This document shows, piece by piece, positions 19,234 to 28,542 of a stretch of 64,000 nt of DNA (position 1 is the stretch's first letter; each line of letters starts with the position of its first letter). Origin of the DNA: Butyrivibrio sp. (GTDB lineage: Bacteria > Bacillota_A > Clostridia > Lachnospirales > Lachnospiraceae); contig JAGOGF010000003.1 in assembly GCA_017996845.1 (NCBI GenBank), forward strand, positions 7,005-71,004. Direction: 5' to 3'. Position numbers and translations under genes: made by a program. A model generated the notes under the pieces. It saw only the letters and a program-made list of their open reading frames with translations, was not told the DNA's origin and did no database searches.

Positions 19234-20217
19234 ATGAGTCATAGAGATAGACAGCGCATCTGGATTACCGCAGGAATTATTTTTGCAATTCTTATTTTGT
19301 TGATCATTACAATTGCAGTGGGGAAAATCAGTCAGAAAAGTGATACGGATGAGGCATCCATGCTGAGATCGGATATTGCAGCCTATACAGACAGCCAACT
19401 GCAGAATGTCCATCCGGCATCAGAGAAGACGGTGCAGACGCCGCAAAGCAATGCACTGATGTCAGCAGCTCCTGTCCAGGAAAAACAAAGGGATGATGTT
19501 TCAGGTAATTCTCTTTATGAAACGACCGGTGCAGTGTTCAGAGATAAGAATAAATATGCGGAACTGAAATATGATACACAAAAGCAGCTTGCGGAGATGA
19601 TGGAATACTGGTCTCAGAATAATATGGATGCAGTATACGATCTTGTCTTTCTGGACAGATATGAAGCAATGTCAGCATCAGTTTCAGGGAATCAATTTGT
19701 TTATTATGGAGATAAGGATGAATCAGGAGCGCCTGATGGAACAGGAATCGCAGTTTATGCGCAGGATCAGTATTATTATGGCAGCTGGTTCAAAGGTTTA
19801 AGGAATGGGAAGGGAGAATGGTACCAGTTCTATCCTAAGAATTCTGATAATGTTGTCGCGCTGCATATGTACTCAGGTGAGTGGGCAAATGATCTTCCGG
19901 ATGGTGCAGGACAGGAACATTATGATTTTAATCTGAGTAAAATGGATGGGGTTTCCTTTTATCCGCAGAATGTGATCGGAAATTTTACAAAGGGATTCTA
20001 TAACGGACAAATGTATGTGATCACACAGGATCAAAGTGGTACTACAACCGAGTGGTACGGTACATGCAGCGAGGGAATCTGGACAGCACTTGGAAGTGCG
20101 GATTCACAGAATCGAATCCCGGCATTGTATCAGTCTGATCAGAAAGAACATTACATTTGGATGTCTGATGCGGCGAACAGAAACTACCGGGTTGAAAATC
20201 TGATTGCGGACAGATAA
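19234..20217 (+). CDS. Membrane-anchored protein with MORN-like repeats
   Basis: A 327-residue protein with one N-terminal span (about residues 10-30). A polar linker (about 35-95) and a helical segment precede at least two MORN-like repeats: YYYGSWFKGLRNGKGEWYQ (about residue 180) and YSGEWANDLPDGAGQEHY (about 210). A weaker third is at IGNFTKGFYNGQMYV. MORN repeats are short beta-hairpins that bind lipids or proteins; here they would be outside the membrane. AGAGGG precedes the ATG. It is first in a long run of co-directional genes. Its function is unknown. Confidence 0.7.
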   Translation: MSHRDRQRIWITAGIIFAILILLIITIAVGKISQKSDTDEASMLRSDIAAYTDSQLQNVHPASEKTVQTPQSNALMSAAPVQEKQRDDVSGNSLYETTGAVFRDKNKYAELKYDTQKQLAEMMEYWSQNNMDAVYDLVFLDRYEAMSASVSGNQFVYYGDKDESGAPDGTGIAVYAQDQYYYGSWFKGLRNGKGEWYQFYPKNSDNVVALHMYSGEWANDLPDGAGQEHYDFNLSKMDGVSFYPQNVIGNFTKGFYNGQMYVITQDQSGTTTEWYGTCSEGIWTALGSADSQNRIPALYQSDQKEHYIWMSDAANRNYRVENLIADR

Positions 20218-20249
20218 GCAGGATAATTACGAAAGGAGGACAATATAGT

Positions 20250-20729
20250 ATGAGTTATCAAAGCAGTGAAGAACAAGCGAAAGATAACCATTCATCAGCA
20301 TATATGCTGTTGTTTTTTGGAATTATCGGTTTGATGGCTGATGCGGTTGTGTTTGTAATAAATCCAATGGGAATGCCTGTTTTTAATCAATATCTTTCTT
20401 TTGGCGTTATGGGCGCTCTTTTTATCCTTTTTATTGTAATGGGCGGATTGTCCATGCGGAGCTATAAACGTCTTAACAGAAAAGCAGATGAGGAAAATTC
20501 TCTTAAAAAAGCTTTGGAAGACTGGTGTCATGCAAATCTGACACAGGAAACGATTGACAGGAACTGTGCAGAAGATCAGGATGCGGAGGATTCACAGACA
20601 GAAGGAATATATTTTCTGCGTACGGGTTATATGAAGGAGCAGATTCAGAAAAAATTTCTAAATCTGGATGAGGATCTTTTGGATCATTTTGTTGATACCT
20701 ATTATACTGAATTATACGGAGAACAGTGA
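20250..20729 (+). CDS. Small two-span membrane protein upstream of rlmH
   Basis: A 159-residue protein of unknown family. It has two adjacent membrane spans (about residues 18-38 and 48-68) followed by a basic stop-transfer segment (MRSYKRLNRK). A cytoplasmic acidic helical domain of about 85 residues contains DWCHANLT and ends LDHFVDTYYTELYGEQ. AAGGAGG precedes the ATG by about 10 nt. It ends 4 bp before the rlmH start codon, so the two genes are very likely co-translated. No catalytic motif is visible. Confidence 0.7.
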   Translation: MSYQSSEEQAKDNHSSAYMLLFFGIIGLMADAVVFVINPMGMPVFNQYLSFGVMGALFILFIVMGGLSMRSYKRLNRKADEENSLKKALEDWCHANLTQETIDRNCAEDQDAEDSQTEGIYFLRTGYMKEQIQKKFLNLDEDLLDHFVDTYYTELYGEQ

Positions 20730-20733
20730 TAGA

Positions 20734-21216
20734 TTGAGTACAGTAACAATTATTTGTGTAGGAAGAATAAAAGAAAAATATTGGAAAGATGCGATAGATG
20801 AATATACAAAACGTCTAAGCAGATACTGCAGGCTGGAGATAGTAGAAGTGCAGGACGAAAAGACACCGGAAAATGCTCCTGCTGCAATTGCAGATCAGAT
20901 CAGAGAAAAAGAAGGTGCGAGGATATGTAAGTATCTGGATCCGCATGCAGCTGTAATGGCACTTGCAATCGAAGGAAAAAAATTTGATTCACCCGGATTT
21001 GCTGAACAGATACGAAGGATAGGTGTAAATGGACAGAGTCATATTCAGTTTATTATAGGTGGTTCACTTGGACTGCATCCGGATGTACTCAAACAGGCAA
21101 ATGAGCTGATCAGCTTTTCAGATCTGACATTTCCGCATCAGATGATGCGCGTAATTCTTTTGGAACAAATTTATCGTGGATATAAAATAATAAGCGGAGA
21201 GCCATATCACAAATGA
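20734..21216 (+). CDS. rlmH: 23S rRNA (pseudouridine-1915-N3)-methyltransferase
   Basis: SPOUT methyltransferase that methylates pseudouridine 1915 in helix 69 of 23S rRNA using SAM. The 160 residues from a TTG start match the usual length of about 159. The start STVTIICVGRIKEKYW and the C-terminal trefoil-knot motif FIIGGSLGLHPDV, then the SFSDLTFPHQMMRVILLEQIYR tail, are characteristic. An ATG-initiated reading from 20668 adds 22 residues overlapping the previous gene and is rejected. The gene overlaps phoH by 4 bp (ATGA). Confidence 0.92.
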   Translation: MSTVTIICVGRIKEKYWKDAIDEYTKRLSRYCRLEIVEVQDEKTPENAPAAIADQIREKEGARICKYLDPHAAVMALAIEGKKFDSPGFAEQIRRIGVNGQSHIQFIIGGSLGLHPDVLKQANELISFSDLTFPHQMMRVILLEQIYRGYKIISGEPYHK

Positions 21217-22268
21217 ATGATGTAACGGAAATGAAATTGTCAATGCCTTTACGGGATATGCAGAATGTTTTTGGCGGCAATGACAACTATATGAGAAAAA
21301 TTGAAGATAATCTGCATGTGGAAATTATTGACCGAAACGGAGAACTTCATATCATTGGAGGTCGTGAAGAGGTTGCAAGAGCATCGGCTGTGATTCATCA
21401 GTTGTCCAAGCTCAGCAGCAGGGGATCTGAGATTGAAGAGCAAAGTGTGAATTATGCCATTTCTCTGAAAAAAGAACAGCCGGAAGAGGAAACGGATCAG
21501 AACAATAATGTTCTTCTGGAAATCGATAAGGATTGCATCTGCCATACAATAAACGGAAAACCTGTTAAACCGAAAACGCTTGGGCAGAAAAAGTATGTGG
21601 ATGACATTCGGAATCACATGATAACGTTTGGTCTTGGCCCTGCGGGAACAGGAAAAACATATCTTGGAATGGCAATGGCAATTACGGCATTTCAGAAGGA
21701 AGAGGTCAGTAGGATTATATTGACAAGGCCGGCAATTGAAGCAGGTGAAAAACTGGGATTTTTACCTGGCGATCTGCAGAGCAAGGTTGATCCGTACCTC
21801 AGACCATTATATGACGCCCTGTATCAGATTATGGGAACAGAGAATTTTTTAAAAAACACTGAAAAAGGTCTGATTGAAGTCGCACCCCTCGCATACATGC
21901 GTGGGAGAACACTTGATAATGCATTTATTATTCTGGATGAAGCGCAGAATACGACGCCTGCACAGATGAAAATGTTTCTGACACGTATCGGGTTTGGTTC
22001 TAAAGTAATTATAACTGGAGATGCAACGCAAAAGGATCTTGCTCCTAATATGCGCTCTGGACTGGATGTTGCACAGACGGTTTTGCATGGCGTTGATGAT
22101 ATTGCATTTTGTCATCTCACGAGTAAAGATGTCGTCAGACATCCGCTTGTGCAGAAGATTGTAAAGGCATATGAAGATTATGAAAAACAGGAATCAGGAA
22201 GGAAAAAGCGCAGTACTGTAAAAAATTCGGAGCGCCGGATCAGACATGCCAATGGATCAGAACAGTAA
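21213..22268 (+). CDS. phoH: PhoH-like RNA helicase/ATPase
   Basis: PhoH-family P-loop NTPase, linked in several bacteria to RNA processing with YbeY. In the 351-residue protein, an N-terminal KH-like region (about 10-70) is followed by the PhoH domain. This has Walker A GPAGTGKTYL near residue 142 and Walker B IILDEAQNTTP near 240. A basic C-terminal tail follows (residues 325-351). The start overlaps rlmH, and the end overlaps the next gene by 23 bp. The order phoH - (PgpH-like) - ybeY matches the conserved Firmicutes arrangement phoH-pgpH-ybeY. Confidence 0.9.
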   Translation: MNDVTEMKLSMPLRDMQNVFGGNDNYMRKIEDNLHVEIIDRNGELHIIGGREEVARASAVIHQLSKLSSRGSEIEEQSVNYAISLKKEQPEEETDQNNNVLLEIDKDCICHTINGKPVKPKTLGQKKYVDDIRNHMITFGLGPAGTGKTYLGMAMAITAFQKEEVSRIILTRPAIEAGEKLGFLPGDLQSKVDPYLRPLYDALYQIMGTENFLKNTEKGLIEVAPLAYMRGRTLDNAFIILDEAQNTTPAQMKMFLTRIGFGSKVIITGDATQKDLAPNMRSGLDVAQTVLHGVDDIAFCHLTSKDVVRHPLVQKIVKAYEDYEKQESGRKKRSTVKNSERRIRHANGSEQ

Positions 22269-23460
22269 AAAAGAGAAAGAAAATCATAGTTCCATACAGA
22301 TGATTCTTTTATTTGTTTTTACAGGTGCAATTGCAGTTTCCTTTTCTGTAATCTATCAGAAAAATATTGAGGAAACGGAACGTAATATTTTTGTAATGCT
22401 CATGGGAGCGGGAACGCTCATTTTTATGCTTATGGATGCAACACATAAAGAGACACTGTCCTATGATAATATCAGGCATCGTGTTCGCTTTCTGATTCTT
22501 TTTGCTGTATGTCTGATTATTGCTGCAATTTTACCGCTGATCAGTTATGCAATTTGGCCCTATTTGGTAATATTTGTATTGCTTGGGTTGTTTTCCAATA
22601 TGCAGATTGGGCTGTTCAGCGGAGCTCTTTTGCTGATGATATCCGTATTGCTCGAAAAAAACGGCGGTTATGGTGAATTTTTCTTATATTTTATGGCAGG
22701 AGCAGTTGCACTTACATTGTTTCAGAATCTGGATGAGGAAATTAAGGTAGGAATTCCGACATTTATTTCACTTCTGATGCTTGGCGTTTTGCTTGTTGCC
22801 TATCATATTTTGTTTCTAAATATGACGTTTTCACTTGGAATTTTTGTTTTTCCGGCTCTCAATCTGATTATCAGTTTGATTCTGCTGCTGATTCTGATCA
22901 ATGTTTTCAGCAGAGTAACGATACGCTGTGGAACAGACATGTATATGGAAGTAAATGATCCTGAATTTATCCTGCTTGTACGGTTGAAGGATAAAAACAA
23001 GGAAGAGTATTACAGGGCAATTCACACTGCATATCTGGCAGAAAGAATTGCGATGAACCTTGGGCTTGACCAACGTGCGGTGAAAACCTGTGCATATTAT
23101 CACAGGGCAGGACTTCTGGAAGGTGCCAATTCATGGGAAACGGTTCAAAAATACTGTAAGGAATATCACTTTCCTGAAAAAGCCGCAAATTTGATGGAAG
23201 AATATTATAACCATACAGCAGGAAGTGCATCAACGGAACTGGCTGTTATTATGGTATGTGAGACAGTGGTTGCTTCCATTATGTATATTTTTGCAAAAGA
23301 TCATGAAGCCAAGATCAGTTATGATGAATTGATTGATCGGATTTATCAGAAAAAAACAGAGTCCGGAGAATTCAGAAACAGTAGTATGACACTTTATGAA
23401 ATGAACAGAATGAAAGAACTGTTGAAAAAGGAGAAGCTATATTATGATTTTCTTCGTTGA
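22246..23460 (+). CDS. Degenerate PgpH-like HD-domain membrane protein
   Basis: Occupies the pgpH (yqfF) slot between phoH and ybeY. PgpH is a c-di-AMP phosphodiesterase of about 700 residues with an extracellular domain, seven spans and a cytoplasmic HD domain. This protein has only 404 residues: eight or so membrane spans (about 15-225) and a cytoplasmic domain (about 245-400) that aligns by eye with the PgpH HD domain. It lacks the large extracellular domain. The metal-binding HD motif, normally YYHDIG, reads YYHRAG (H286-R287). The later His pair is replaced by YYNH (320-323), and the distal Asp (LADSVEA in PgpH) by Glu (VCETVVA). Catalytic activity is therefore unlikely. The C-terminal GEF...MTLYEMNRMKELL still resembles PgpH. 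The start may also be the ATG at 22252. The frame is intact and both ends overlap neighbours, so this looks like a maintained gene and not a pseudogene. Confidence 0.75.
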   Translation: MPMDQNSKKEKENHSSIQMILLFVFTGAIAVSFSVIYQKNIEETERNIFVMLMGAGTLIFMLMDATHKETLSYDNIRHRVRFLILFAVCLIIAAILPLISYAIWPYLVIFVLLGLFSNMQIGLFSGALLLMISVLLEKNGGYGEFFLYFMAGAVALTLFQNLDEEIKVGIPTFISLLMLGVLLVAYHILFLNMTFSLGIFVFPALNLIISLILLLILINVFSRVTIRCGTDMYMEVNDPEFILLVRLKDKNKEEYYRAIHTAYLAERIAMNLGLDQRAVKTCAYYHRAGLLEGANSWETVQKYCKEYHFPEKAANLMEEYYNHTAGSASTELAVIMVCETVVASIMYIFAKDHEAKISYDELIDRIYQKKTESGEFRNSSMTLYEMNRMKELLKKEKLYYDFLR

Positions 23461-23947
23461 GAATGAAGTAGATGCAGTGTTTGATTTTGACATTGAAAAG
23501 ATTGCAAAAGAGGTATGTGAGGCTGTACTGAAACAGGAAGGCTGTCCATATGATGTTGAAGTCAATATGATTATTACAGACGATGATGGAATTCATGAAA
23601 TGAATCGTGAATTTCGTAACATAGATAATCCTACAGACGTATTATCTTTTCCAAATGTTTCCTATGTTCAGCCTGCTGATTTTTCAGTAATGGAAGGTAA
23701 ACAGAAGTATGACTGTATGGATCCGGATACCGGAAAAATTATGCTGGGAGATATTGTAATTAATGAAAAGCGTGTGCGCGAACAGGCACAGAGTTATGGG
23801 CATAGTCAGAAAAGAGAGTTTGCATTTCTGACGGCGCATAGTATGCTGCATTTGTGTGGATATGATCATATGGAACCGGATGAAGCAGCAGTTATGGAAG
23901 AAAAACAGGCACATATCCTTGATACTCTTGGTATTACAAGGGATTAG
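23444..23947 (+). CDS. ybeY: Endoribonuclease YbeY
   Basis: Single-strand-specific, zinc-dependent endoribonuclease involved in 16S rRNA 3'-end maturation and ribosome quality control. The 167-residue protein has the zinc motif HSMLHLCGYDH (H132, H136, H142), preceded by NPTDVLSFP and LGDIVI, all typical. It overlaps the PgpH-like gene by 17 bp, and its ribosome site (AAGGAG) lies inside that gene. The pairing with phoH is conserved in many bacteria. Confidence 0.93.
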   Translation: MIFFVENEVDAVFDFDIEKIAKEVCEAVLKQEGCPYDVEVNMIITDDDGIHEMNREFRNIDNPTDVLSFPNVSYVQPADFSVMEGKQKYDCMDPDTGKIMLGDIVINEKRVREQAQSYGHSQKREFAFLTAHSMLHLCGYDHMEPDEAAVMEEKQAHILDTLGITRD

Positions 23948-23965
23948 ACAGATCATTGGAAAGGC

Positions 23966-25606
23966 ATGGAATCATTTATGAAGCATCGAACTGATTTGCA
24001 TAAAGTAAGACCGGACATGATTTCCAGAGCAGTTCTTTTATCCATGTCAGTCTTTATGATAATCAGAATCAGTATGGTATATATGATTGGGGAGTCAGGG
24101 GTAGGAATGTTTGCTGCTCCTTTTGAGATATATGCAATCGGATGCGGGGTTTTCCTTTATTCGTATGAACGTGCTGTTGACAGTATGATTCGTCTTCGGT
24201 CAAGGAGAGAACAATATCTGAATGCTGAATATGGAATGAAGATTGCGATGAAATGGGCACTTTGTTCAGGCATGGTTACCGGCATTCTGATTCTGTGTCT
24301 TTCGATTCCGCTTGCGCGAGATTTTTTTGAAATGCCGAAAGGATATCTTGCACTTGCTGTTTCAGGAATCTGCATCATATTAATGAGCGTACAGGGCGCA
24401 ATGAGAGGGTATCTTTTGGGATTCGGGGCATCTAATCCTGTTCTGCATTCTATGGCGCTGCAATCTGTGTCATCACTCATTCTGTCGGTTGTTCTGGCAC
24501 ATTTATTTTATCGATACGGACTGCGTGTAAATGCGATTCTCAGAATGGAAGACTGTGCGCCTGCGTATGGGGCGTTTGGTGCAATGAGTGGTATGGCACT
24601 TTCCTTATTATTGAATTTTCTTTATTGTCTGATTGTGTATAAGATTTGTAAAGGGCAGATCAGAGACAGGATCAATAATGGAGCACCTCGCTATCTGGAT
24701 TCTCATGTTGGGATTGGAAGTAATTTAAAAGCACTGATTACAATTACTACAGTGTTCAGCATTTTAACACTTGTGGATCAGAAAATATATTTTGTGTTTG
24801 CGGGAATGCGTAAGAATGTTGGAGATCTGGCTGCAAACTGGGGGATTTATTACGGCAGTTATATGGGAGTTGTTTTTTTGATCGCATTTATCTGCACCAT
24901 TTTTTTCGTGAAAGGCTGCTATCAATTCAGTGCACAGATGTCTCATTCAGATATTACCATGGCAAATGAACAGCTGGGTGCAATGATTCATTATCAGACG
25001 CTTTTATTGATTCCGGTGACAGCTTTTGCGGCTATCATGGCAGAACCGATCCAGACAGCTTTTTTCGGGATCTCCAATGATAGTGCAGTTGGTATGACTT
25101 CTTTTGGAAGTATGGCAATTTTTTTTGTATCATTTGCACTTACGGCGTCCTGCATTATGCTGCGCCTTCGAAAAACGGCAATAGTAGTTGTGAATGTATT
25201 ATTGTCAGCCTTTGTGCATATTGCAGTTCTGCTTATGATGACGATCATAGCAGGACTTGGGTTGCATGCAGTGATTCTTGCGGTTATGGCAATGCTGGCT
25301 TTTTATGATCTGGTCAGTTTGATGGAGTTATCCAAAATGATTCATTACAGACAGGAACTTGTCAGAACATTCGCTGTAACATTGATCAGCGCAGGTGCAG
25401 GTGCACTTGTAATATATTTCCTGAACGGGGCTCTGATTGATCTGATTGGTGAGATTCTTTCGATTTTTGTTTGTCTTATTACAGGAATGATAATATATAT
25501 TGTATTGCTGATTGCGCTTCGTGGTGTATCAGAGTATGAACTTTATGCAATTCCAGGCGGAACATTTTATATCAGTTTGGCCAAAAAACTCCATTTGATG
25601 GGATGA
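23966..25606 (+). CDS. SpoVB-like polysaccharide/lipid flippase (MOP superfamily)
   Basis: A 546-residue polytopic membrane protein with about 14 predicted spans, the size and hydropathy of MOP-superfamily flippases. The C-terminal YELYAIPGGTFYISLAKKL is reminiscent of the SpoVB/MurJ-like group, whose members flip lipid-linked cell-wall or polysaccharide precursors. The substrate cannot be told from sequence. Two starts are possible: ATG 23966 has GGAAAGG only 1 nt away, and ATG 23978 (MKHRTDLHK) has it 13 nt away; neither spacing is ideal. It overlaps by 4 bp an alternative start (25603) of the next gene. Confidence 0.75.
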   Translation: MESFMKHRTDLHKVRPDMISRAVLLSMSVFMIIRISMVYMIGESGVGMFAAPFEIYAIGCGVFLYSYERAVDSMIRLRSRREQYLNAEYGMKIAMKWALCSGMVTGILILCLSIPLARDFFEMPKGYLALAVSGICIILMSVQGAMRGYLLGFGASNPVLHSMALQSVSSLILSVVLAHLFYRYGLRVNAILRMEDCAPAYGAFGAMSGMALSLLLNFLYCLIVYKICKGQIRDRINNGAPRYLDSHVGIGSNLKALITITTVFSILTLVDQKIYFVFAGMRKNVGDLAANWGIYYGSYMGVVFLIAFICTIFFVKGCYQFSAQMSHSDITMANEQLGAMIHYQTLLLIPVTAFAAIMAEPIQTAFFGISNDSAVGMTSFGSMAIFFVSFALTASCIMLRLRKTAIVVVNVLLSAFVHIAVLLMMTIIAGLGLHAVILAVMAMLAFYDLVSLMELSKMIHYRQELVRTFAVTLISAGAGALVIYFLNGALIDLIGEILSIFVCLITGMIIYIVLLIALRGVSEYELYAIPGGTFYISLAKKLHLMG

Positions 25607-25620
25607 AGGGAGATAATAAC

Positions 25621-26862
25621 ATGCCGGAAAACGTAATTGTTGCGGGAGCCGGAGCTTCCGGTATGTGTGCTGCTATTGTCTGCGCCAGAGCAGGAGCCAA
25701 TGTAACGATAATCGAAAAGTCGGATACTGCAGGGAAAAAGCTCTCGATGACAGGAAATGGAAGATGCAATCTGTCCAATACAAATATGCATGTAGAATGC
25801 TATAATCCGCAGGCAAGAGACAGAATGCATAATTGGCTTAAAAAATACGGCGTAGAAGAAACAATACAATTTTTTCACTCTCTTGGTATTGAAATCAGAA
25901 ACGAAGATGGTTATTTATATCCTTTTTCCGGGCAGGCGAATACGGTTGCAGATGTACTTCGAAAAGAAAATGAACGTCTAGGTGTTTCTATTATTTATCA
26001 TACACAGGTCAAAGAGATTTTACCCGGGACGAAGATGCACGGGTACGGTGTACGTACTACCGGAGCACTTTATGAAGCAGACAGTGTGATACTGGCTATG
26101 GGAGGAAATTCAGGGCCCAAGATTACGATGTCAACAGGAGATGGCTATTACATTGCACAGAAACTGGGACTCCATATGACAGACACAATGCCAGGACTTG
26201 TACAGCTTAAAAGTTCAGATCCGACGCTTCCGGCTGAGGCAGGAGTAAGGATAGAGGCGAAAGTGACTTTCTATGCAGGGGAAAAAGTACTTGCAGAGGA
26301 GACCGGGGAACTGCAACTGACCCAAAGCGGATTATCCGGAATTCCGGTTATGCAGGCAAGCGAATATGTGGCTCGTGCACTTGCAGACAAAGAGAGAATC
26401 CATGCTGAAATTGATTTCTTTCCAGGATATACAGAGGAACAGTTCAGGTGCCTGACAGAGAATATTATTTCAATAAAGGATCAGAGAACTATAAGTGAAT
26501 TGCTGGAGGGAATCTGCAATTCGCATATAAATGATATGATTATAAAAAAACTGGCAATAGATTCCCGGTGCCGTTCAGATCAGTCTACTGATCTGAACTT
26601 GGAGAAAATACTGTATGAATACCGACAGGCCAGAATCCCGATAACGGAAACCGGAACTTTTCTGCAATCACAGGTAACTGCAGGCGGAATTTGTCTGCAG
26701 GATCTTTCGGATGACTTGGAGGCTGTAAATATGCCGGGTATATATTGCATTGGTGAGCTGGCAGATGTTGACGGACGCTGTGGGGGTTATAATCTGCAGT
26801 GGGCATGGATGAGCGGAAGTTTTGCAGGCAGTGCTGCTGCCGGAAGGAAGCGGATAGAGTAA
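25621..26862 (+). CDS. HI0933/BaiN-family FAD-dependent oxidoreductase
   Basis: A 413-residue flavoprotein. The Rossmann FAD loop VAGAGASGMCAA is near the N-terminus, and the family hallmark GKKLSMTGNGRCNLSN is at about residues 40-55. The C-terminal GELADVDGRCGGYNLQWAW closes the FAD site. The family includes BaiN of bile-acid 7-dehydroxylation, but most members have no known substrate, and the name alone should not be read as a bile-acid function. The start at 25621 is chosen over 25603 because AGGGAG lies 8 nt upstream. The stop codon overlaps the next ATG by one base. Confidence 0.82.
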   Translation: MPENVIVAGAGASGMCAAIVCARAGANVTIIEKSDTAGKKLSMTGNGRCNLSNTNMHVECYNPQARDRMHNWLKKYGVEETIQFFHSLGIEIRNEDGYLYPFSGQANTVADVLRKENERLGVSIIYHTQVKEILPGTKMHGYGVRTTGALYEADSVILAMGGNSGPKITMSTGDGYYIAQKLGLHMTDTMPGLVQLKSSDPTLPAEAGVRIEAKVTFYAGEKVLAEETGELQLTQSGLSGIPVMQASEYVARALADKERIHAEIDFFPGYTEEQFRCLTENIISIKDQRTISELLEGICNSHINDMIIKKLAIDSRCRSDQSTDLNLEKILYEYRQARIPITETGTFLQSQVTAGGICLQDLSDDLEAVNMPGIYCIGELADVDGRCGGYNLQWAWMSGSFAGSAAAGRKRIE

Positions 26863-28529
26863 TGATCAGAATCAGCCAGATTAAAATATGTAATAATGGA
26901 CAATTGAAGGGATATAAAAACGGAATTGCCGAGCAGAATATGCTTCAGAAACAGTTGCGAATGCAGGCTGCCAAGCTCCTAAGGATAAGAGAAGATCAGA
27001 TTCAGAGCATTGATATTGCGAAGCATTCCATTGATGCCAGAAAAAAACCTGAAATTTATGATATATATGCACTGGATGTAAAACTGTTTAAGGGAAATGA
27101 TACAGAAGTGATTGCAAGATCGCATTGTCACCAGGCTGCTGTTTATACAGAAAATGAATATAGCTTTCCCAAAACAGGTAAAGAGAAGATGCAGAATCGT
27201 CCGATTATAGTCGGAGCAGGACCTGCAGGACTTTTCTGTGCCTATCAGCTTGCTTTGCATGGATACAGACCAATTCTTCTGGAACGGGGAAGCAGTGTTG
27301 AGAAGCGTCAGCAGGATGTGGAAAAATTCTGGCAGACCGGTCAGCTTGATTCATCTTCCAATGTACAGTTTGGAGAAGGTGGTGCAGGGACTTTTTCAGA
27401 TGGAAAATTAAATACACTTGTAAAAGACAAGGATGGAAGAGGAAGAGAAGTACTTCGCATTTTTACGGAGGCTGGCGCCCCAAAGGATATTCAATATGAA
27501 AGCAAGCCTCATATCGGGACGGATATTCTGATAGAAGTGGTAAAAAATATGCGACACTTTTTGCTGGCACATGGCGCGGAGATACGGTTTGAAACACAGG
27601 TGACCGGACTGATCCTGGAACAGCAGGATAGTGCAGCGCAGAAATACAGAATTGCAGGAGTTCATACTTCAGCCGGAGATATGATAACACAGACACTTGT
27701 GTTGGCAATCGGTCACAGTGCAAGAGACACTTTTGCGCAATTATACAATGATGGCATTCACATGGAATCGAAAGCTTTTGCAGTTGGGCTGCGCGTAGAA
27801 CATCCGCAGAAGGTGATCAATCAGTCACAATATGCGATGGGAGAGCCTGAAAGTCTTCCTCCTTCACCCTACAAATTAGCGGTCACAACGCAAAGCGGAA
27901 GAGGGGTATATTCATTTTGCATGTGTCCGGGCGGATATGTGGTAAATGCGTCTTCTGAAGAGGGAAGGCTTGCAGTAAACGGAATGAGTTATCATTCCAG
28001 AAACAGTCATAATGCAAACAGTGCGATCATCGTATCAGTGACACCGGAAGATTATGGTGCAGAGGGACCTCTTGCAGGCGTGGAATTTCAGCGCAGGCTG
28101 GAAGAAAAGGCTTATCAGATTGGAAAAGGAAAGATTCCGGTAGAATATTTTGAAGACTTCAGCAAAAATAAAGTCACAAAGGAACGGGGAAACTGGAATA
28201 AGCCTTGCATCAAGGGGGAATATACTTTTGCAGAGGTACATACGATTCTTCCGCCGGGGCTCAGCACTGCACTGATTGAAGGAATGAATCATTTCGGACA
28301 TATCATTCAGGGATTTGATGCACCGGATACATTGCTGGAAGGTGTGGAAAGCAGGACATCTTCTCCTGTCCGTATCACAAGAGGAGAAAATTTTGAATCG
28401 GTAAACGCGCAGGGGTTGTATCCCTGCGGTGAAGGCGCCGGTTATGCTGGCGGGATTATGTCAGCAGCAATGGATGGAATTCGGATTGCAGAAATAATTG
28501 CGGCACGGTTTTGTCCGGAGCAGAGCTAA
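26862..28529 (+). CDS. Uncharacterised FAD-dependent dehydrogenase (COG2509 type)
   Basis: A 555-residue flavoprotein. An N-terminal domain of about 100 residues (MIRISQIKI...) matches the extension of this family. The FAD loop PIIVGAGPAGLFCAYQLA is near residue 110. Family motifs VQFGEGGAGTFSDGKLNT and a C-terminal PCGEGAGYAGGIMSAAMDGI follow. The physiological substrate is unknown. The start codon overlaps the previous stop (TAATG). A longer reading from 26799 adds 21 residues inside the upstream gene and is rejected. Two flavoproteins in tandem suggest related redox substrates; this is inference. Confidence 0.82.
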   Translation: MIRISQIKICNNGQLKGYKNGIAEQNMLQKQLRMQAAKLLRIREDQIQSIDIAKHSIDARKKPEIYDIYALDVKLFKGNDTEVIARSHCHQAAVYTENEYSFPKTGKEKMQNRPIIVGAGPAGLFCAYQLALHGYRPILLERGSSVEKRQQDVEKFWQTGQLDSSSNVQFGEGGAGTFSDGKLNTLVKDKDGRGREVLRIFTEAGAPKDIQYESKPHIGTDILIEVVKNMRHFLLAHGAEIRFETQVTGLILEQQDSAAQKYRIAGVHTSAGDMITQTLVLAIGHSARDTFAQLYNDGIHMESKAFAVGLRVEHPQKVINQSQYAMGEPESLPPSPYKLAVTTQSGRGVYSFCMCPGGYVVNASSEEGRLAVNGMSYHSRNSHNANSAIIVSVTPEDYGAEGPLAGVEFQRRLEEKAYQIGKGKIPVEYFEDFSKNKVTKERGNWNKPCIKGEYTFAEVHTILPPGLSTALIEGMNHFGHIIQGFDAPDTLLEGVESRTSSPVRITRGENFESVNAQGLYPCGEGAGYAGGIMSAAMDGIRIAEIIAARFCPEQS

Positions 28530-28542
28530 AGGGGATGCAGGT

